Positions 1-12,351 of a stretch of 64,000 nucleotides of DNA are shown here, piece after piece. Below the pieces are notes generated by a model that did no database searches, was not told the DNA's origin, and saw only the letters and a list, made by a program, of their open reading frames with translations. Within the stretch, counting starts at the first letter, position 1. The number at the start of each line of letters is the position of its first letter. The position numbers were made by a program, and so were the translations under genes. The stretch comes from Heterodera schachtii (taxonomy: Eukaryota > Nematoda > Chromadorea > Rhabditida > Heteroderidae), in assembly GCA_023374025.1 (NCBI GenBank), contig SIJG01000122.1:132854-196853 (forward strand), written 5' to 3'.

Positions 1-279
1 CACATATTCCAAAAGAAGTCCAAAAATTTTTATTTGCTTTAAAAACAAATGTATAAAGGAAGAATAATTTTAAATTTAAAAACTTAAGAATATCGCTTAT
101 ATTCCGAGTGAGATTTTAATGAAGTTGTTTTTTACTGCAAAAACACCGAAGAATATTTTTTCACCTCTCTTTTTTCCCATTATTTGACTGCTTTCCCTGC
201 TTTTTTACTTGATATAGTGATACAAGGAATGCAAAATCAAAACCATTCCTAATTTTTTTGCAAAGAATAAGGTGAAGCG

Positions 280-366
280 CTTAGCTTAACTGGTAAAGCG
301 TTGATTAGGTAAAAGTTTCTTTACCTTTTTCGGGTTGAATTCCCTCTTTCTACTACACTTTGATAA
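280..366 (+). pseudogene. tRNA-like relic (A-box and weak B-box)
   Basis: TAGCTTAACTGGTAAAGC fits a tRNA D-arm with an A-box, including a GCTT/AAGC stem. About 45 bases on, GGGTTGAATTCCC resembles a B-box but has G in place of the conserved C of TTC. The acceptor stem and most of the T stem do not pair. It is at best a decayed tRNA or the head of a tRNA-derived SINE, not a working tRNA gene. Confidence 0.3.
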
Positions 367-377
367 GGTTCTTTAAG

Positions 378-410
378 TTGCCTATTTCGCGATTTTTTGT
401 GCCTAAAAAA
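378..410 (-). repeat. Short dispersed repeat, inverted copy of 41651-41682
   Basis: The complement of this stretch contains TTTTTTAGGCACAAAAAATC followed by GCGAAATAGGCA. The same string occurs at 41651-41682 with one or two changes. The A/T background makes a 32-base match with this mixed composition unlikely by chance. Confidence 0.6.
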
Positions 411-439
411 GAAGCCCTACCTTTTTATAATAAACAAAA

Positions 440-600
440 AAACTTTATTTTAATTTATATTTTAATTTAACATGGAAATATTAGAAGACATCTTAATTGT
501 GTCAACAGCTGACTGATTTTTCTACTGTACATAAACTGCTTTTGAAAGTAAATTTAACCTAAAATTGAAATAGTATGCTTTTCTTTATTAAACAATAAAT
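440..600 (+). repeat. Dispersed repeat, copy 1 (partner at 44696-44843)
   Basis: Both copies share a near-identical core beginning AACTTTATTTTAATTTATAT, with the landmarks CATGGAAATATTAGAAGA and TGTGTCAACAGCT. They diverge gradually, ending near a shared CATGCTTTTC / TATGCTTTTC stretch. No coding potential or terminal repeats are seen, so the class is unknown. Confidence 0.7.
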
Positions 601-1903
601 TTAATAACAAAAATTTATAGCTAAAACAAATAAAACCAAGGAAATTGATTTAAAAAAAAATCGCAAATGGCAATTATGGCATATTTATTTTAGAAATAAA
701 AATAATTAAATACGGTTGAACAACTCTTTCAGCGAAGAACCGATAGATTCAAGAAAATTTATGAACTAAATTTGAATATAAAAAAAAATATATAAAAAAA
801 GCAAATAAATTGAGTAATTTTATTTATTAAAGAATATAAAGAATAGTAGTGAAAATTCTTTCTGAAAGTATATTAAAAAAATGCAACTTTAACTGAAAAA
901 CGGCAATTAATTAATAAATGAAAAAATATTTAAATACAATTTTATACTTCTAGCAATGTATTAGTGGTAATTTATAATTTTAATATATAAAAATGAGCAT
1001 TTATTAATTAAATATTAAAGCAAATGCACAATGAAAAGTAAAAATTAATTATATATTTATATATATAAATAAATAAATTGTATTATGAAATGCCTGATGA
1101 ACAAATAAAAATTGTATTCCCTGAAATCCGAAAAGCAATAATGAAATTTCATTAAAAAATTATTACCGTGCGTCACTTTATGTAATGAATGTGCCAAACG
1201 AGTGAGTTTAAAAACATGAAAAATTAAATTTTGAAGATGCATATAATATAACTAATTAAAGCAATAATAAAAGTTATTAAATAAAAAGATGCATATGCAT
1301 TAATTTTACAACACATGTGATAAGTAAACATAAATTCAAAAAATAAAAAATAATGTACAAGTGTAATCAACGGAGAAGAAGCAATATTTTTCTGTGTTGG
1401 GAATTTATAAAATTTTAATTTATTAAAACAAAATTAATTGATTGGCGAAGAATAAATTGTTAATGACTAAATTTAATATTCTGTACAGTAAATTAACAGC
1501 TTAATGATAAAAAGTGAAAACATAATAATTATATGAAGAAAATCAAAATTTAGACAATGTCAAGGCCATTCAGCAAGCAAGAGCACACTTGGGTTTGAAA
1601 GAATTAATGAGAATATCCGATTCATATATAGGTATTTGGGATAATTTTTTAGTTTAGGTATTATCTTGAGCACAAAATTAGTTACACAAAAACTTCTATA
1701 CTTTAAGCTTTCGATTAGATATCAAGAATTGAAAGGATTTTCTTCACAAAATACATTATTACACTGCTGAATTATGACTGATCATTTCTCAATATTCTCT
1801 TCTTTCTGATCACTGTTGTTCTTTTGTCCGTCACTCACTGTCAGAAGACGCCCCTTTTGTGCTGCTTTGTCCCGTTTTTTCTTCCGCTGGTGGTGACAAT
1901 GGC

Positions 1904-1964
1904 CTAAATTAAACACAATTTGATTACCTAATAAACAAAATCAAAAATGCTTTTTATTGCTCAC
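1904..1964 (-). other. Intron 3 of the F-box-like gene (61 nt)
   Basis: GTGAGC donor and TTTAG acceptor. Splicing joins FSHIG to a low-complexity tail PLSPPAEEKTGQSS that ends in TGA at 1831-1833. Confidence 0.65.
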
Positions 1965-2231
1965 CCAATGTGACTAAACTCGTAAAGCCTAAATTCGACA
2001 GTGGTCAAATCGTTCCAATTTTCGTGTTCCCACTGAACCGCCGCCGTCTCCCCAATTTGGCATCGTTTCATTATCCATAGGCTGCCATCCAGTATCGCCT
2101 TCTTTCTCAAATGTCAGCTTTTCCTTAGTCCGTTCGTTCACCAATTCAAATGCCACCATTGACGTTGGCAGCCGATGACCCAAAAATTGAATTTTGTAGT
2201 CGGCTGAAGTGGTGGCACGCAGAAACTTCTG

Positions 2232-2288
2232 CTGGAAATTGGAAAAAAAAATCAAAAACAGACAATTAAACTTGTCAGTTTGTTTGAC
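2232..2288 (-). other. Intron 2 of the F-box-like gene (57 nt, open in frame)
   Basis: GTCAAAC donor, pyrimidine-rich end, TTTCCAG acceptor. The 57 nt are a multiple of three and lack stops, so an ORF finder reads through. Removal joins WANNLK to QKFLRA, which fits the family better than the lysine/phenylalanine-rich insertion. Confidence 0.75.
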
Positions 2289-2714
2289 CTTCAAATTGTT
2301 GGCCCAATCCTCCGGTACGAGAATGTCTTCGCAATGCAATCGCTTCGGTTGGCCATCTTTACTCGGCGTGTGCAACCATTTGGACAACGCTTGACCAGCA
2401 GTTGGAATTGCATTTGGCCCATCAAAACCATCACCAATCGCATCGGGCAACAAATGACAGGCATTGATTGAATTCAAATTGATGAGATCGGTGAGCATTG
2501 TTGGCGAAGTGCGACGGAGCAAATTATCCAATTGATGTCCATTGATAAATCTCAAGCGACGAATGTTTTGCGCAAAAATGGGCCAAATTTCACGGGCCAA
2601 AACATCCCAAATTTTTCGGTTTTGGTAGAACACATAAACAAATCCAAATTGATGCCTTTGTCCCAAATTTGCTGATTGGAACGAAAAAATGCGATCACAG
2701 AGTGGTCAATGTAA

Positions 2715-2765
2715 CTGAAAATGGAATGCTTTTACTTCCATAAAAAACTTTACATTTTTAATTAC
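2715..2765 (-). other. Intron 1 of the F-box-like gene (51 nt)
   Basis: GTAATT donor and TTTTCAG acceptor on the minus strand. Removal joins ...RLKI to HYIDHS in frame, restoring a motif run typical of the family. Confidence 0.8.
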
Positions 2766-3154
2766 TGAATCTTAAGTCGGTTAAAACGGATTTTGTTGGG
2801 CAGCGAATGGTCGGGCAACGGAAATGGCACGGAATTGGTATATTTATAGTCGACAGCCACAGACAATTCTGGCGCCGCTGTGACACTGCCCTTGCGAATT
2901 GAAATCCATTTCCAAATTTTGAATTCGCTTTTGCCATCGAAATGTTTGTCCACCAGCGCATCGAAACGTGGCGAAATCAGTGCCAATTTGAGGCCGAGTT
3001 GGGCATGGTCAAAAACGGGAAAGTGTCCATCCAATATCGGTGCACACGCAACTAAAAAAAATTTTTTAGCGGAATATTCAACGTCCCCTTTGCGCATTGG
3101 TACTTCTTTAAAATCCAACAAATAGTATAATATCAATTCAGTAAATATGGCAAA

Positions 3155-3320
3155 AGAAAAAGTAAAAATATAATTTTAAAAAACCACAAAAAATAAACAC
3201 AACGAAAAGAAATATAAAATAGACAAAGTAATTGACATTTGAAGAAATAATGCATAAACATGCGATATTATTAATGTAAGAGTTAATGGAATAAAATTTT
3301 CCGGTCACGGAGAAGAACCA
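3155..3320 (+). repeat. Dispersed repeat upstream of the F-box-like gene
   Basis: Shares landmarks with 51160-51450 and 57540-57830: AGTAAAAATATAATTT, ACCACAAAAA(A)TAAAC, GACAAAGTAA(A)TTGACATT, CATGC(G/A)ATATTATTA, and a GGT(C/A)ACGGAGAA end. The other copies contain about 60-100 bases extra in the middle. Confidence 0.65.
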
Positions 3321-3490
3321 AAATAAAATTTATTTATTTGATTATTTCTCATTATTGGTTTTATTCTTATGGTAGAGATTATCAAGTAGAAACATTAATA
3401 GAAACAATTAACTTTTCTCATTACAGGATTTGAAATATTTTATTTTATAATTATTTTTATGAATTAAACAAAAGAGGGTACTTTTCAGGC

Positions 3491-3956
3491 TAATTTGGGG
3501 CGCTGATCACGAATATGACATTTATTTTTCAAAATTCCGAATCCCGAACCCGAATTCGAACAAAAATTCTAAATTCATAAATTACAAGGAAAACATATAT
3601 CTAGGGGTTTTCGAGGTCGCTGAAAACGGTTATGACATCCATTTGACCAAATTCGAAACCCGGACTCTAACAAAAAAAAAAGAAATTTTTATTCTCAACA
3701 AAATTCAAAATATGCAACAAAAACGATCCAAAGAACGTCAAATATAAAATTTTGAATTTAGCTTATTGCGCTAAAAAAACCGCCGCACACTCGACTACGG
3801 CGGCCAGTAGGTGGGGCGAGACTACGGGCTACGGAAGAAGTCCGCGTGTGATCCGCAGGCGGTTGACTGATTGGCGGGGGCCCTTCGGGCCCCCGCAGTC
3901 AACCGCCTGTGGCGCTCGTCAGACGATGTCATATTCGTGATCAGCGCCCCAAATTA
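3491..3956. mobile_element. TA-flanked inverted-repeat element (MITE-like), 466 bp
   Basis: Bases 3491-3521 and 3926-3956 are a perfect 31-bp inverted repeat (TAATTTGGGGCGCTGATCAC..., ending ATATGACAT). Both ends start with TA, as for elements that duplicate a TA target (Tc1/mariner or similar); whether the TA is target or element cannot be decided here. A degenerate internal copy of the terminal motif sits at about 3612-3650. The right half is strongly G+C-rich and holds a long hairpin. No transposase is present, so it would be non-autonomous. Confidence 0.75.
3856..3909. other. G+C-rich hairpin inside the TA-flanked element
   Basis: Outer stem of 13 bp (CAGGCGGTTGACT at 3856-3868 with its complement at 3897-3909) and inner stem of 10 bp (GCGGGGGCCC at 3874-3883 with 3887-3896), a 3-base loop and a 5-base bulge on one side. 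All pairs are Watson-Crick. It is the most stable short hairpin seen in the window. Confidence 0.85.
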
Positions 3957-4526
3957 CCCTAGAAATGAGTCTTTATTTGAAAATTTCAGGGGGGTCACAA
4001 AACCGAAAAGAACCCAAAAGAGAAAATGATCTAAATAATATAGTAAATAACAATAAAAAGATTCTTACAATTTCATTTGCGATGGACAATATGTGTTGAA
4101 TTGAAAAAGACAGCTAAGTGCCGAAAAAACTTATTTAAAGAAATATTTTTGAAGTATTTTAGATTTAGTTGTTGGCAAAAATTTTTATTTAATTTTAATC
4201 CATTTTTCCCAAAAAACTAATAATAAGAAAATATGAGGGTGCATACCTATTTGGAATTTTAAATACATTGAAATAATCCTATTTCTGGTAATGAACGAAA
4301 TTTTGGTGAAAAAATACTTTTCTTTTGGCCATATGTATAAAAATATCTTTAAAACAATCGTCGACCAAGCGAGAAGTCTTTGGGTGTGTATTTTTAAAAT
4401 CGAAAAACCCGAAAACTGAAAAACCGGTATCCCCATTTTCGGTTAAGCCGGTTTTCGCACCCTGAATAAATAATAAGTATACCGTACTTACTGAATAGGA
4501 AGGGGCCCCGGGGCCTCTATTTTTGA
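3957..4526. other. Non-coding, possible hAT-type end near 4463
   Basis: The complement of bases ending at 4463 begins CAGGGTGCGAAAACCGGC, which resembles a hAT terminus. A weak partner, CAGGGGGGTCACAAAACCG, begins near 3988. No target duplication matches, so this is only a suggestion. Confidence 0.25.
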
Positions 4527-4547
4527 CCCCCCCCCCCCCCCCCCCCC
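4527..4547. repeat. Poly-C run of 21 bases
   Basis: An uninterrupted C21 run follows GGGGCCCCGGGGCC in A/T-rich DNA. It is followed by two imperfect copies of a TCATG(G/A)G..CTTTATTTT motif (about 4548-4600). Confidence 0.95.
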
Positions 4548-7500
4548 TCATGGGACTTTATTTTAAGGAAAGGTTCTAATTCATGAGGGCTTTATTTTTC
4601 AACCCTTATTTTCAATTCAAAATAAAACAACAAAATGGTAATTTTTTAGTAAATTTTCAATAAATACCAAATTCAAACCAAGTGAAAATGTGTTTTTTAT
4701 GCATAATATATAGGAAATAATGCGAAGAAAAAAAGGCATATACTTCAAAAACTATTTATTCTGATGCTTATAAACAATAGCAAGCACAAAGCAATCAAAT
4801 AGGAAATCTGCTTTTATCTGTTCGATTGTTTTTTAATGAGCTTGTTATTTTTGAATGGTGGCGTGGGGTGACCCGAATAATAATGTTAAAATTTGGCAAG
4901 ATTTAACTGGAAAATTTTCGAAATGCGAGTTTAATTTTAGCTAAAATTAAAATTGAAAGAATAATTATTGTTCCGAATTATTTATTCCTTGGTGCCCAAA
5001 CACATTTTAGAAGTATTGTGGAAAATGATTAAATCAAAAAAAAAATATAAGAATTAATTGTCTTACTTGATTTATGCTAAAATTAATAGATGCTCAAAAC
5101 AAAATAAACCTTAAAACCCGGTGATAAACTCAACCATATAATTAGAGGTCATTACTTAAAAACTGCGAAACACTTAAAATAATTATTTTAAAAACCAAAA
5201 ATATAAACTCGAAACTTAATTATGTGCAATCTGGAAACCTAAATAAAAAATTAAAAAGGATTAAAAAATATCCTGCACATGCTGCCGTAAGTATATGTAG
5301 TCATATACAACTGACGAAAATGATGTCTCCGCAAACATTAAAACGCAATTTTTATTGCCTGAATGAATTGCGGACCACCTCGCCATGCACTGACTATAAT
5401 GTTGTGCAGCAAAAATAAATGCTGTTCAAATATAAAAATGCATTGAAAATAATTAATCGTTTTACATGCAATTATTAATATAGATAAGCTTTTAGAAGTA
5501 AAATGTATGAAGAAAAGATAAATTAAACAAAATGCAAGGACTTTTCGTTAAAAATGACTTATGCAGAAACGAATGAACACGCTTAAAAATAAAAAGTATA
5601 ATTACTAAAACCATAAATTATCAATTATATTAATAAACTTCATGGTACTTGTTATTCTTTAAAGTAAATTTTAAAAATGAATTGCCGTTTTATACCTTAT
5701 AAAATCCGGAAAAGGTGTTGCAACAATGCTCAAACACTTATTTTCAAAATAATAAAACCCGAAAAATATATTTTTATTTTTAATTATATTTATTAGATAC
5801 CAATGTTTTAAATGTTTAACTACTCAACATAGGAAGAAAATATTTTCAATTAGTTTATAGGTCGTAGAGAAAAACCTAAACTAACGATCTAAAAACGCAA
5901 TGTATATTTCGTGAGGATTCAATATTAAAACTAAAAAAGCTTAAATTAAAATAATATATAATGGAAAGCACTGTACCATGCACTAACTCAATCCTAGATC
6001 AAAGTTGCATATGATACTAATATTTATCCAGCCCATATAAAATTTACTGACAAAATTTTTTCCAAAAAGAATCCTGTTGAAAAATATTTGCTTTTCGGTC
6101 TGAAGGAGATAGTTATTAAATTAGAAAATATATATAGGAATTTAGAGAAATTAATGTTTTATAATAAAAAAGTAATATAAAAGAATTTTTTTAAAATAAA
6201 AATACTAACCAGCATAAAGATTTTATAAATAAAAACGCCAAGTTTCTGATTAATAAATGGAAAAAATAGTCTGCAAAATAACGAGGAAAACTAAATATAT
6301 AAATTATAATTTAACTAAACTATTAAGAGCATTAATTAAAACTTATATTTAAAAAGCAATAAATCAAATCGTGCTATTAAAAGAAATCAATCAAATTCAA
6401 AATTCAAAGAATTAAAGAAAGAAATTATATATGCTTTCAATATTCTTAATTAATGACAAAAACATAAATAAAAATAAATTTTTCATTAAGACCTTTAATT
6501 AACATTAAAAATATTAACATAACCTTGGTGATTAATAATTTTATTCAGACTATTTCCCTATTCAAGAAATAATAATGAGTTGTTGTTATGTTTGATTCAT
6601 TTTTAAATATTTTATTATTTGTATAATTTAATAAATATTATTTTATTCTGAATCTGTTAAATTTTTTTATTTAAATTTTCCAAAAATAAGACAAGTCCAT
6701 AATTTGGGGATTTATACAATTTTTTTAAATATTATCTTTTCATTTGAAATTAAAATTGATTTAACTGCGTTCATATGAAACTTTGTATAATAACGTGAAA
6801 AATACCATCTTAATATTGGAAAAAATTATATGAAATGAACAATGTTCATTAACTTAATAATTTACAAATATATTTATGGGAATGGATTAGTCAGATTAAA
6901 TATCAAGAAGAATCGCATTAATACATATTTTAAAATACAATAAAATGCACATATTTAATTTATACCAAATATATGGTATTAAAACATTTACTAATCATAT
7001 AAATTAAAATTATTAAACATAAATTAATTATTTCAATAATATTAATTAAAAATGGTATTCTATAAAAGAATAAAATCTTGTAGTCCATGTTGAGCATAAC
7101 GTGGTGGGGTAAAATGTTGCAAGAAAAACAAATTTAATTGTCGAAAAAATTGTTTTATTTTTAAATAAACCTATTATATAATAAATAAAATAAAAACAAT
7201 TCATCTTAATTTAGAATAAAAACCGATAAGAATTTTTAATCTTGAAATAATTAAAATTATAGTTATTCAATCTAAATTAAATTTTAAACAATATTAAATA
7301 AAATTTGTATTTCAAATAAATAATAATACTTTGTAAATTTTAATTAAAATTTAAAATAAAAGACATTCATTGACTTTAAAATGTTGAAAAGCTAAAATGA
7401 CTTTTGATCGATGTTCGATGATAAAAATGTATTTAAAAAACAGAAGATTACCAATATAAAATATTTATATAAATTTGCAGAATTACATTTTTAAAGCAAT

Positions 7501-10500
7501 TAAAATAATTTATCTTTCAAGCGTATAAATAATTGCATAAAAAAGAAAATATATTCCCATGAAAATTTTCACTGACACTGTTACATCAGCTATTAGCAGA
7601 TTGAATGGATAATATTGATAATCTATTAAAAATAATATTACATCATGAATAACTCAATTATGTACTAAATGTTTTAAAAAAACATTTAAATCAATATTAG
7701 TTATATGAGTAATTGACATGAAAAGAAAACATTACGTTCGTTAATAACGATGAGATTTATATTATCTATTATATTGGTCATTTTAACGAATTAAAAAAAA
7801 AGCATTAAAGAATATGTAAAATAAATGAATATACAAATTTTAAATTTCACAAGTAAACGAGTTCAAAAATAGTCTTCTATTCGCATTTGAATCAACATGT
7901 AAATTATATGAGAATATTAAAATCTATTTAATTGATAGGTCGAATTTTTCTTCCATTCCCCAATTACGCTTTAACATAATTGGCAAATATATTATTAAAA
8001 ACAGCAGCGCATGATAAGGACATTTTTTTACAGAAATTGATTAAAATGATACAAATTAAAATAAATTTAAATATAATAGTAAATTGTTAAGTTCAAATAT
8101 TTTATAATTGTTTTACATTTATGCATTAATGTGATAATTATTTGTATTAATTTAATAATACCCGAGTGAAATTAATTTATTTATATAATCAAAATGAAAA
8201 TTATAAACCCAACCTAGATCGACTCCAAATGAAAGTGAATACACATACTATTCTACAAGTTTTTTTCAAGCTTACATTTATTTTAATTTGTACTCTTCGC
8301 ATTAAAATAAATAATATATGATTGTGAATAAGCCAAAATGTAAAATTTTTTAACAAATAAATGTGATAAAAAATCTAAATCTAAAAATATACAACAAAAA
8401 ATTAAAATTTAAAATTTAACGAGATTATAACTTTAAATTTTATTTTCCGAAATTACACTATTTTTATAAGGGTGAAAATAAATTAATTGTATCATAAAAA
8501 TTGAGCACTTTGACAGACGAAAACCAATAAAAAAAAATAATACTTAAATCACATAACACTTAAATCACAAAAGTAAGCGTATGAAGCAAGGCGTGATTAA
8601 TGTATAATCTAAAATATTTAAAAATGAAAGTATGTTTAATTTTGCATTAGACACAATTTTACTTAAAAATTAAAGAATAATTAGAAAATAAATCATTCAT
8701 ATAATCAAATAAACAAGCACAGTCAAAACACGCAGTTTTACTTCTGATTTATCGAATGAAAAGAGATTAAGCAAATTTCATTTAACCCTAATATAAACAA
8801 AGAAATACGGGCAAATAAAAAAATAATGAGGCTAAAAATTTTAGAAATAAAAATTAATTATTTATCCAGAAAGAAAACATATCAATATTAAAATAAATAT
8901 ATTTTGATTTTATTAAAAAATAAGAGTTAGCATGATTTTTTAAACTGTTTTGGACTATACACCAATGGAAAATTAATTTTCTTATTGAAAATTTGGGCCG
9001 AGTCATTAAAATGTTTAAAATGCTTTAGCGAAAAATTTGATTAAATAAATTACCAAATACATAACTACCATATATTATTCCCCCACTATTTACTCGCCTT
9101 CTCATTGTTACACTAAAAATAATTTACTCATTGTACAGGAATTTAAAAATTTTCCAACACTTCAACTGGACTAAGATACCGCACATCTAAACAATTTCAG
9201 CGTCATCAAAATTGAACTCTTTTACATTCAGATTATTATTTGAAAAGTTAAATAATGTGGCTGCTAACACTTAAATTGTAAAATTTTTCTAATATATTAT
9301 CTCCACATTTTATTTTAAAATGGTTTAATTTCATAATGCGATTAACAAAATAGTAATTTACTTATTTATTTTTATTTTTCTGTTCAAGAATAAAAAGAAA
9401 AACAAACAGAATAAAACCAAATAAATCATAAAATAATATTTTTTTCATAATGCTAAACAAATGTTGCTGCAAAATGCTCCTCTATAAAACAAAAAATATA
9501 TATTTGAATTTTAATTGCTTACTAAATTATGCAAATTCAATTAACTACTAAAGGCAAATATTTAAAAAGAAAGTTCAAATTTTGCAATAATATAAATAAT
9601 AAAAATAAGTGATAAGATTTGAGGAATTATTTTTAAAATTTTTGGATATTTTTAAATATAAAAATAAATTAAGGAAAAATTAAATGAGAACTATGAAGAA
9701 ATAAAATATACACTGAAATACATAAAAAAGATAATAGTTAAATACACTTAAATTCAAAAATGAGATGCATTCAAAAATGAAGTATGCATAATACAATATA
9801 TAAACAATAAAATCCACAGAAATTATTTCAATTATTTTTTAAAACCAAAAATTAATAAGATAAAAACATATGATGTTGATTTGTGGTCGGACCAAAAAAT
9901 TGTCAATCAAAAAGGTAGATAGATTATGATACGCAACAAAAAGTTTGGGAGACTAATATAATTTGTATTAGATCGTTTCCCAGGCCACGAGACACTAATC
10001 TTCTATTTAACACAAATAAAAACAAAAATTAAAAAGTAAAGCAATAATAAAATCGAAATTTTATTTCAATATTTTTAAACCAAAATTAATAAGAAAATCG
10101 GTATTATGAAATGCAAGGTGAACATTTTATTCTATTTTATCGTATCAATAGGAAATAAATCGTTCGCTGAATAGGTCTGAATTTTTTACTTTTATTTATT
10201 TACTTATGTTTTAATTTATTTTTAACAATATTTAGTTTTAGTAAATTTAAAAACAAATTGTAGAGTGCAGAAATGAACTTTTATTCTTTACTTAATACAG
10301 GTTCTCATATTTTTTGTTCTAGGGAATTTATTTGCCTCTATATTTATTGTTTTTTCATATGTTTAGTATAAGCATTAAATCTTCTATGCAGTTATTAAAA
10401 ATATATTAATCAAAATTTTATATATTTAAAATTTTTTATTTATTTTTTAATAGGATTTTCCTTATCTTATTCTGGGTAAAAAAATAATAAAAAAAAAATA

Positions 10501-11927
10501 CGCAGCCAGAGTCGAATCGTGCAACCAAATCACAAAAATTATATTTATAAAAATCTTTATTATTATCCCTTCTATAGAACAGAATAAATAGATTCTTACA
10601 ACAAATAATAACAATAAGCACATAAAAAACATAAATTAATTATTGATTAATTAGCCTCCAAAAATTTAATTTCAAGTTTGAAATATTTTTCGTGCACGCT
10701 TAGCAATTTATGAAAGGTTAGATTTAAATTAATAATAAATATTAATAAAATAGAAAAAGTGAATTAATAATATTAAATTACAAATTCGACAAAAGAATGA
10801 ACCATAATTATTCCAACTGAATTTCGGCTTTAAAAAATATATAATTTTAATATTGTAAATAAAATAATTAGAAGAAAACATATTGAATAATAATTAGTAA
10901 TTAAGGAAAAAGGTAAGAGAAAATAACCAAAACAACAAAAGAACGAGTCATTAAATTTATAAAGATCTACTCACTTTTTTGACTTTGACGCAATTCCAGA
11001 TGCTCGAGAATATATCAGACCTTCAATATGTACGAGATAAATAATCAAAAAATTTAGTGGTTTATTACATAAGTTTTCATAAAAATAATTATTTTTAATT
11101 TAATTTTGATTAATATTAAGTTGTATAGCATTTTATCATTAGTTAAAAATTACCAGAATCAATAAATTAGTTAAAAAAAATTTGTATTCTTCATAAATTA
11201 AAAAAGTTTTGACAAATACATAAAATACGCAATGTAAAATTTTAAAATATTTAAATAATGATAAAAACCTATTTATGCCACATCGATACAAGTAGTATTA
11301 TGGAAACTACAGAATATTTCTACAATTTATTTGAAAAAAAGTAAGTTATGAATTTTCAAAAATTTGAAACAATACAGCTAGAAATAACAATAATAATAAA
11401 ATAATATTAATTAAATAAATATATGCAGAACTGAACTAATAAGTATAATAAAAGAGATAAAATAATGAAAAGATCCGTAATCAAATTATTAACAAAGAAA
11501 ATTAATGCTTTCCAAATTATTTTCTACATTTAATTAGCAGCCTAGTTATTTCATCATTACAAGTCCTAAATTTTATCTAGCTATTTTTTCAAAATTATTT
11601 GACAAATATATAAAACAAATCTTAATTCATAAAAATGTTTAAATAATGATAAAAACTTTTTTTATGCCATATTTCTATAATTATTCAAATTATTCATGTA
11701 AAAATGAAACATTGCATAAAAGTGGCTAGAATATTATGGAGAAATTTATTATTTAATAAATATCATTAAAAAGGAATTTTAAAGGATAGAAAATCTATTT
11801 AGAAAATTAAAAAAATAAACAAATAAAAATTTAAAAATTTTAAATGGCGGGAAGGGACATTAACTGATGTGTTGGCTTCATGCATTTAAAATGCATCAAT
11901 TCTGTTTAAAACCTAATAGCTGAAAGA
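4548..11927. other. Long A+T-rich stretch without recognisable genes
   Basis: Many stops in all frames, poly-A/T tracts and no protein motif recognised. A slightly more mixed block lies at 5260-5420, with no recognisable product. A repeat piece at 4850-4930 (GCGTGGGGTGACCCGAATAA) recurs at 22995-23080. Confidence 0.65.
4850..4930 (+). repeat. Dispersed repeat, copy 1 (partner at 22995-23080)
   Basis: Both copies read TTTTTGAATG, then GCGTG(G/A)GGTG(TG)ACCCG, then AATAATAAT and a decaying A/T tail. Only the central 30-40 bases are well conserved. Confidence 0.55.
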
Positions 11928-12351
11928 GGTGCTAGGTCGTTTCGTAAAATCCGCCACCTTGGGCGTTTCGTAAAATCCGCCACTTTTGCAATTTTTTCGA
12001 CAAAACATGTTATAACTTTGTTTAAAGTCAACCAAATTTTACATTCTTGGTATCATTCGATAGACAAGCTTTTTCTCTATAAGCCTGCCAAATTTTAAAA
12101 AATTTGGTCAACTTTAGAAAAAGTAGTGTGAAAATAAGTACTATTTCTGCCATAACTTTGTTTAAATTTGATAATTTAGTTTGAAATTTTGCAGGCTAAT
12201 AGAGATAAAGCTTGGCTATCGAATAATACCAAGAATGTAAAATCTGGTTAATTTTAAGAGAAGTTATACCATTTTTTGTCGAAAAAATTGGAAAAGTGGC
12301 GGATTTTACGAAACGCCCAAGGTGGCGGATTTTACGAAACGTCCCAGCACG
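11928..12351. mobile_element. Foldback DNA element with 9-bp target duplication (Mutator-like type), 424 bp
   Basis: The two halves are nearly complementary over most of the length. Each end carries two direct copies of CGTTTCGTAAAATCCGCCAC, then a TTTTTTCGACAAAA block. The element starts GGTGCTAGG and ends CCCAGCACG. It is flanked by the 9-bp direct repeat GCTGAAAGA (11919-11927 and 12352-12360). Long inverted repeats plus a 9-bp duplication are typical of Mutator-like elements; the superfamily is inferred from structure only. No transposase is present. Confidence 0.85.

Larger units (their letters stand above)
1..1830. other. A+T-rich non-coding DNA with small repeat pieces
   Basis: No convincing coding sequence is seen. 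The stretch is dominated by A/T runs. It holds a weak tRNA-like block near 287-365 and two short pieces that recur elsewhere in the window (378-410 and 440-600), listed separately. Confidence 0.7.
1831..3136 (-). pseudogene. F-box-like gene of the tylenchid-expanded family, four exons, two frameshifts
   Basis: Minus-strand model: exon 1 2766-3136, exon 2 2289-2714, exon 3 1965-2231, exon 4 1831-1903. Exon 1 holds the F-box-like helix region (FPVFDHAQLGLKLALISPRF) and later PFPLPDHSLPNKIRF. Exon 2 holds YIDHSVIAFFRSNQQIWD, REIWPIF and QALSKWLHTPSKDGQPK. Exon 3 holds FLRATTSADYKIQFLG, MVAFELVNERTKEKL and WEHENWNDL. These order and match, as I recall them, the F-box-like proteins expanded in cyst and root-knot nematodes, expected to act as substrate adaptors of ubiquitin ligases. 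Exon 4 adds a short Ser/Glu-rich tail and TGA. Frame breaks by one base near 2625-2650 and again near 2085, so the copy is broken unless these are sequence errors. The start is uncertain: Met at 3136, or the Met at about 3097. Confidence 0.72.

Noticed and set aside
3752..3940. A 62-codon open frame in the G+C-rich part of the TA-flanked element
   Set aside because: It lies across the hairpin and terminal repeat; the low stop frequency is explained by base composition.
10490..10530. A B-box-like GATTCGACTC followed by poly-T on the minus strand
   Set aside because: No A-box or foldable tRNA body is found upstream, so a tRNA or SINE call is not supported.
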